Position numbers and translations under genes: made by a program. DNA of 64,000 bases from Siphonodentalium dalli (taxonomy: Eukaryota > Mollusca > Scaphopoda > Gadilida > Siphonodentaliidae). The stretch lies in contig CP136069.1 of the NCBI GenBank assembly GCA_032622095.1, forward strand, positions 189,649,122 through 189,713,121. The letters are read 5' to 3'. The notes beneath the pieces are model-generated. The model was not told the DNA's origin, ran no database searches, and saw only the letters and a program-made list of their open reading frames with translations. Below, in pieces: positions 63,153 to 64,000 of the stretch (positions are counted from its first letter, which is position 1; the number at the start of each line of letters is the position of its first letter).

Positions 63153-63480
63153 GCCAATGCATTCTCTTATATATGCGAGTCGACCATAGGTCGCCTCGCA
63201 TATATAAGAGAATGCATTGGCTTAACAATTTTTATCATGTTTTTTAAATAAATGTTTCTTACAATTTATAGGACATAAAATAAAAAAAAACATCCATTAC
63301 CCTGCAGGGAGCCCCACACATATATAGAAGCACATAGAAGAGTGTTGTCTGCTCATGTTTGTCTGGGGCTCTGTATGGGTGAAATACATAAACATGTGAG
63401 AAGCTGATAATGTTCAATCGGGCTGAATTAGGAGAATAACATGTATTTTGACCAGTTGTTCGTGCTGTGATTTTTTTCAG
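63055..63480. repeat. Direct repeat pair of about 85 bp, one interrupted by a hairpin
   Basis: About 63,055-63,145 and 63,390-63,475 share CATGTGAGAAGCT, TTCAATC-GGCTGAATTAGGA and GTGCTG-GATTTTTTT. The first copy leads directly into the hairpin at 63,153. Confidence 0.65.
63153..63221. repeat. 69-bp hairpin (7 of 7), solitary
   Basis: Same hairpin as in the TTAA MITEs, preceded by ACCCTGT as in copy 1 and followed by TTAACA. The rest of the MITE is absent. Confidence 0.88.
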
Positions 63481-63507
63481 TCAAGTTGAACTTTGAACTT
63501 CTTACTG

Positions 63508-63699
63508 GTGATTTATAAACGTATCTACGTATGATTAGAGTGATTTATAAACGTATCTACGTATGATTAGAGTGATTTATAAACGTATCTACGTATGATT
63601 AGAGTGATTTATAAACGTATCTACGTATGATTAGAGTGATTTATAAACGTATCTACGTATGATTAGGGTGATTTATAAACGTATCTACGTATGATCAGA
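63508..63699. repeat. 32-bp minisatellite, 6 copies
   Basis: Units start at 63,508, 63,540, 63,572, 63,604, 63,636 and 63,668. Each begins GTGATTTATAAACGTATCTA and ends TATGATTAGA. The first four are identical and the last two differ at single bases. Confidence 0.95.
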
Positions 63700-64000
63700 G
63701 TGGATGTGGATTAAACATTAGTGAGGGAACAGAGCACTATAATATACCAGAACAGTCTGGAAAGTTTAGTTTATGAATAAACGGGGATGGTGGGTACCCG
63801 TAGTGCAGTATATAAAAAATATCAGCCCGGTGTTTGTAAAAAAATTCCTGACCCCCACCCCGGACTATTAACCGGTTGGAAATAGAGTCATGATACTAGA
63901 CATAAATATCTCTAGACTATTTTATTTATTAGTTCTTGAAAATTTCATTCACAATTTGTTATAGAAAATTCATTATCTTCATCAATTCCAAATTGCCACA
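63700..64000. other. Unassigned sequence at the right edge
   Basis: No supported feature; the window ends here. Confidence 0.4.

Overview
This window looks like repeat-dominated nuclear DNA of an animal. I find no intact protein-coding gene, rRNA or tRNA that I can support. The mix of canonical A^T-inserting non-autonomous Helitrons with microsatellite heads, hAT, piggyBac-like (TTAA), MULE-like and LINE remnants, plus recurring TCAAGGTCA-type motifs, suggests a marine invertebrate, perhaps a mollusc or other lophotrochozoan. That assignment is inference with low confidence; I recognise no diagnostic gene.

Left part (1-29,580): one AT-rich satellite array with a 31-bp monomer and a 32-bp variant. 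It runs off the left edge. It is organised in a 187-bp six-monomer unit and in larger nested duplications with offsets of about 1.05, 1.7, 1.9, 3.32, 6.0 and 8.72 kb. Two Helitrons (21,705-22,580 and 28,598-29,340) interrupt it at exactly the same base step of the monomer. Uninterrupted duplicate copies of the first site are present in the same array.

Middle part (29,581-43,930): layered transposon debris. There is a frameshifted LINE ORF2 fragment at the satellite edge and an interspersed repeat family, called R1 here, in opposite orientations about 9 kb apart. The right R1 copy is split by a TTAA-flanked element that itself contains a hAT element, and by a 2.0-kb CAGGGG-ended element that holds a 56-bp perfect palindrome. 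A second hAT element with a perfect 8-bp target duplication, two TTAA MITEs and a 932-bp MULE-like element with 97-bp perfect inverted repeats complete this part.

43,936-51,348 is a head-to-tail array of at least ten Helitron copies of three related types (A, B, C). Most copies start TC and end CTAG directly against the next copy.

Right part (51,349-64,000): diverged hAT copies, a 72-bp and several shorter minisatellites, three more loci of the 69-bp hairpin MITE family (seven hairpins in the window in total), and a LINE 3' end inserted into one arm of an older inverted repeat. No pathway or operon can be described, because the recognisable content is mobile DNA and tandem repeats. All boundaries were read by eye; those without a target duplication or a terminal motif are approximate.
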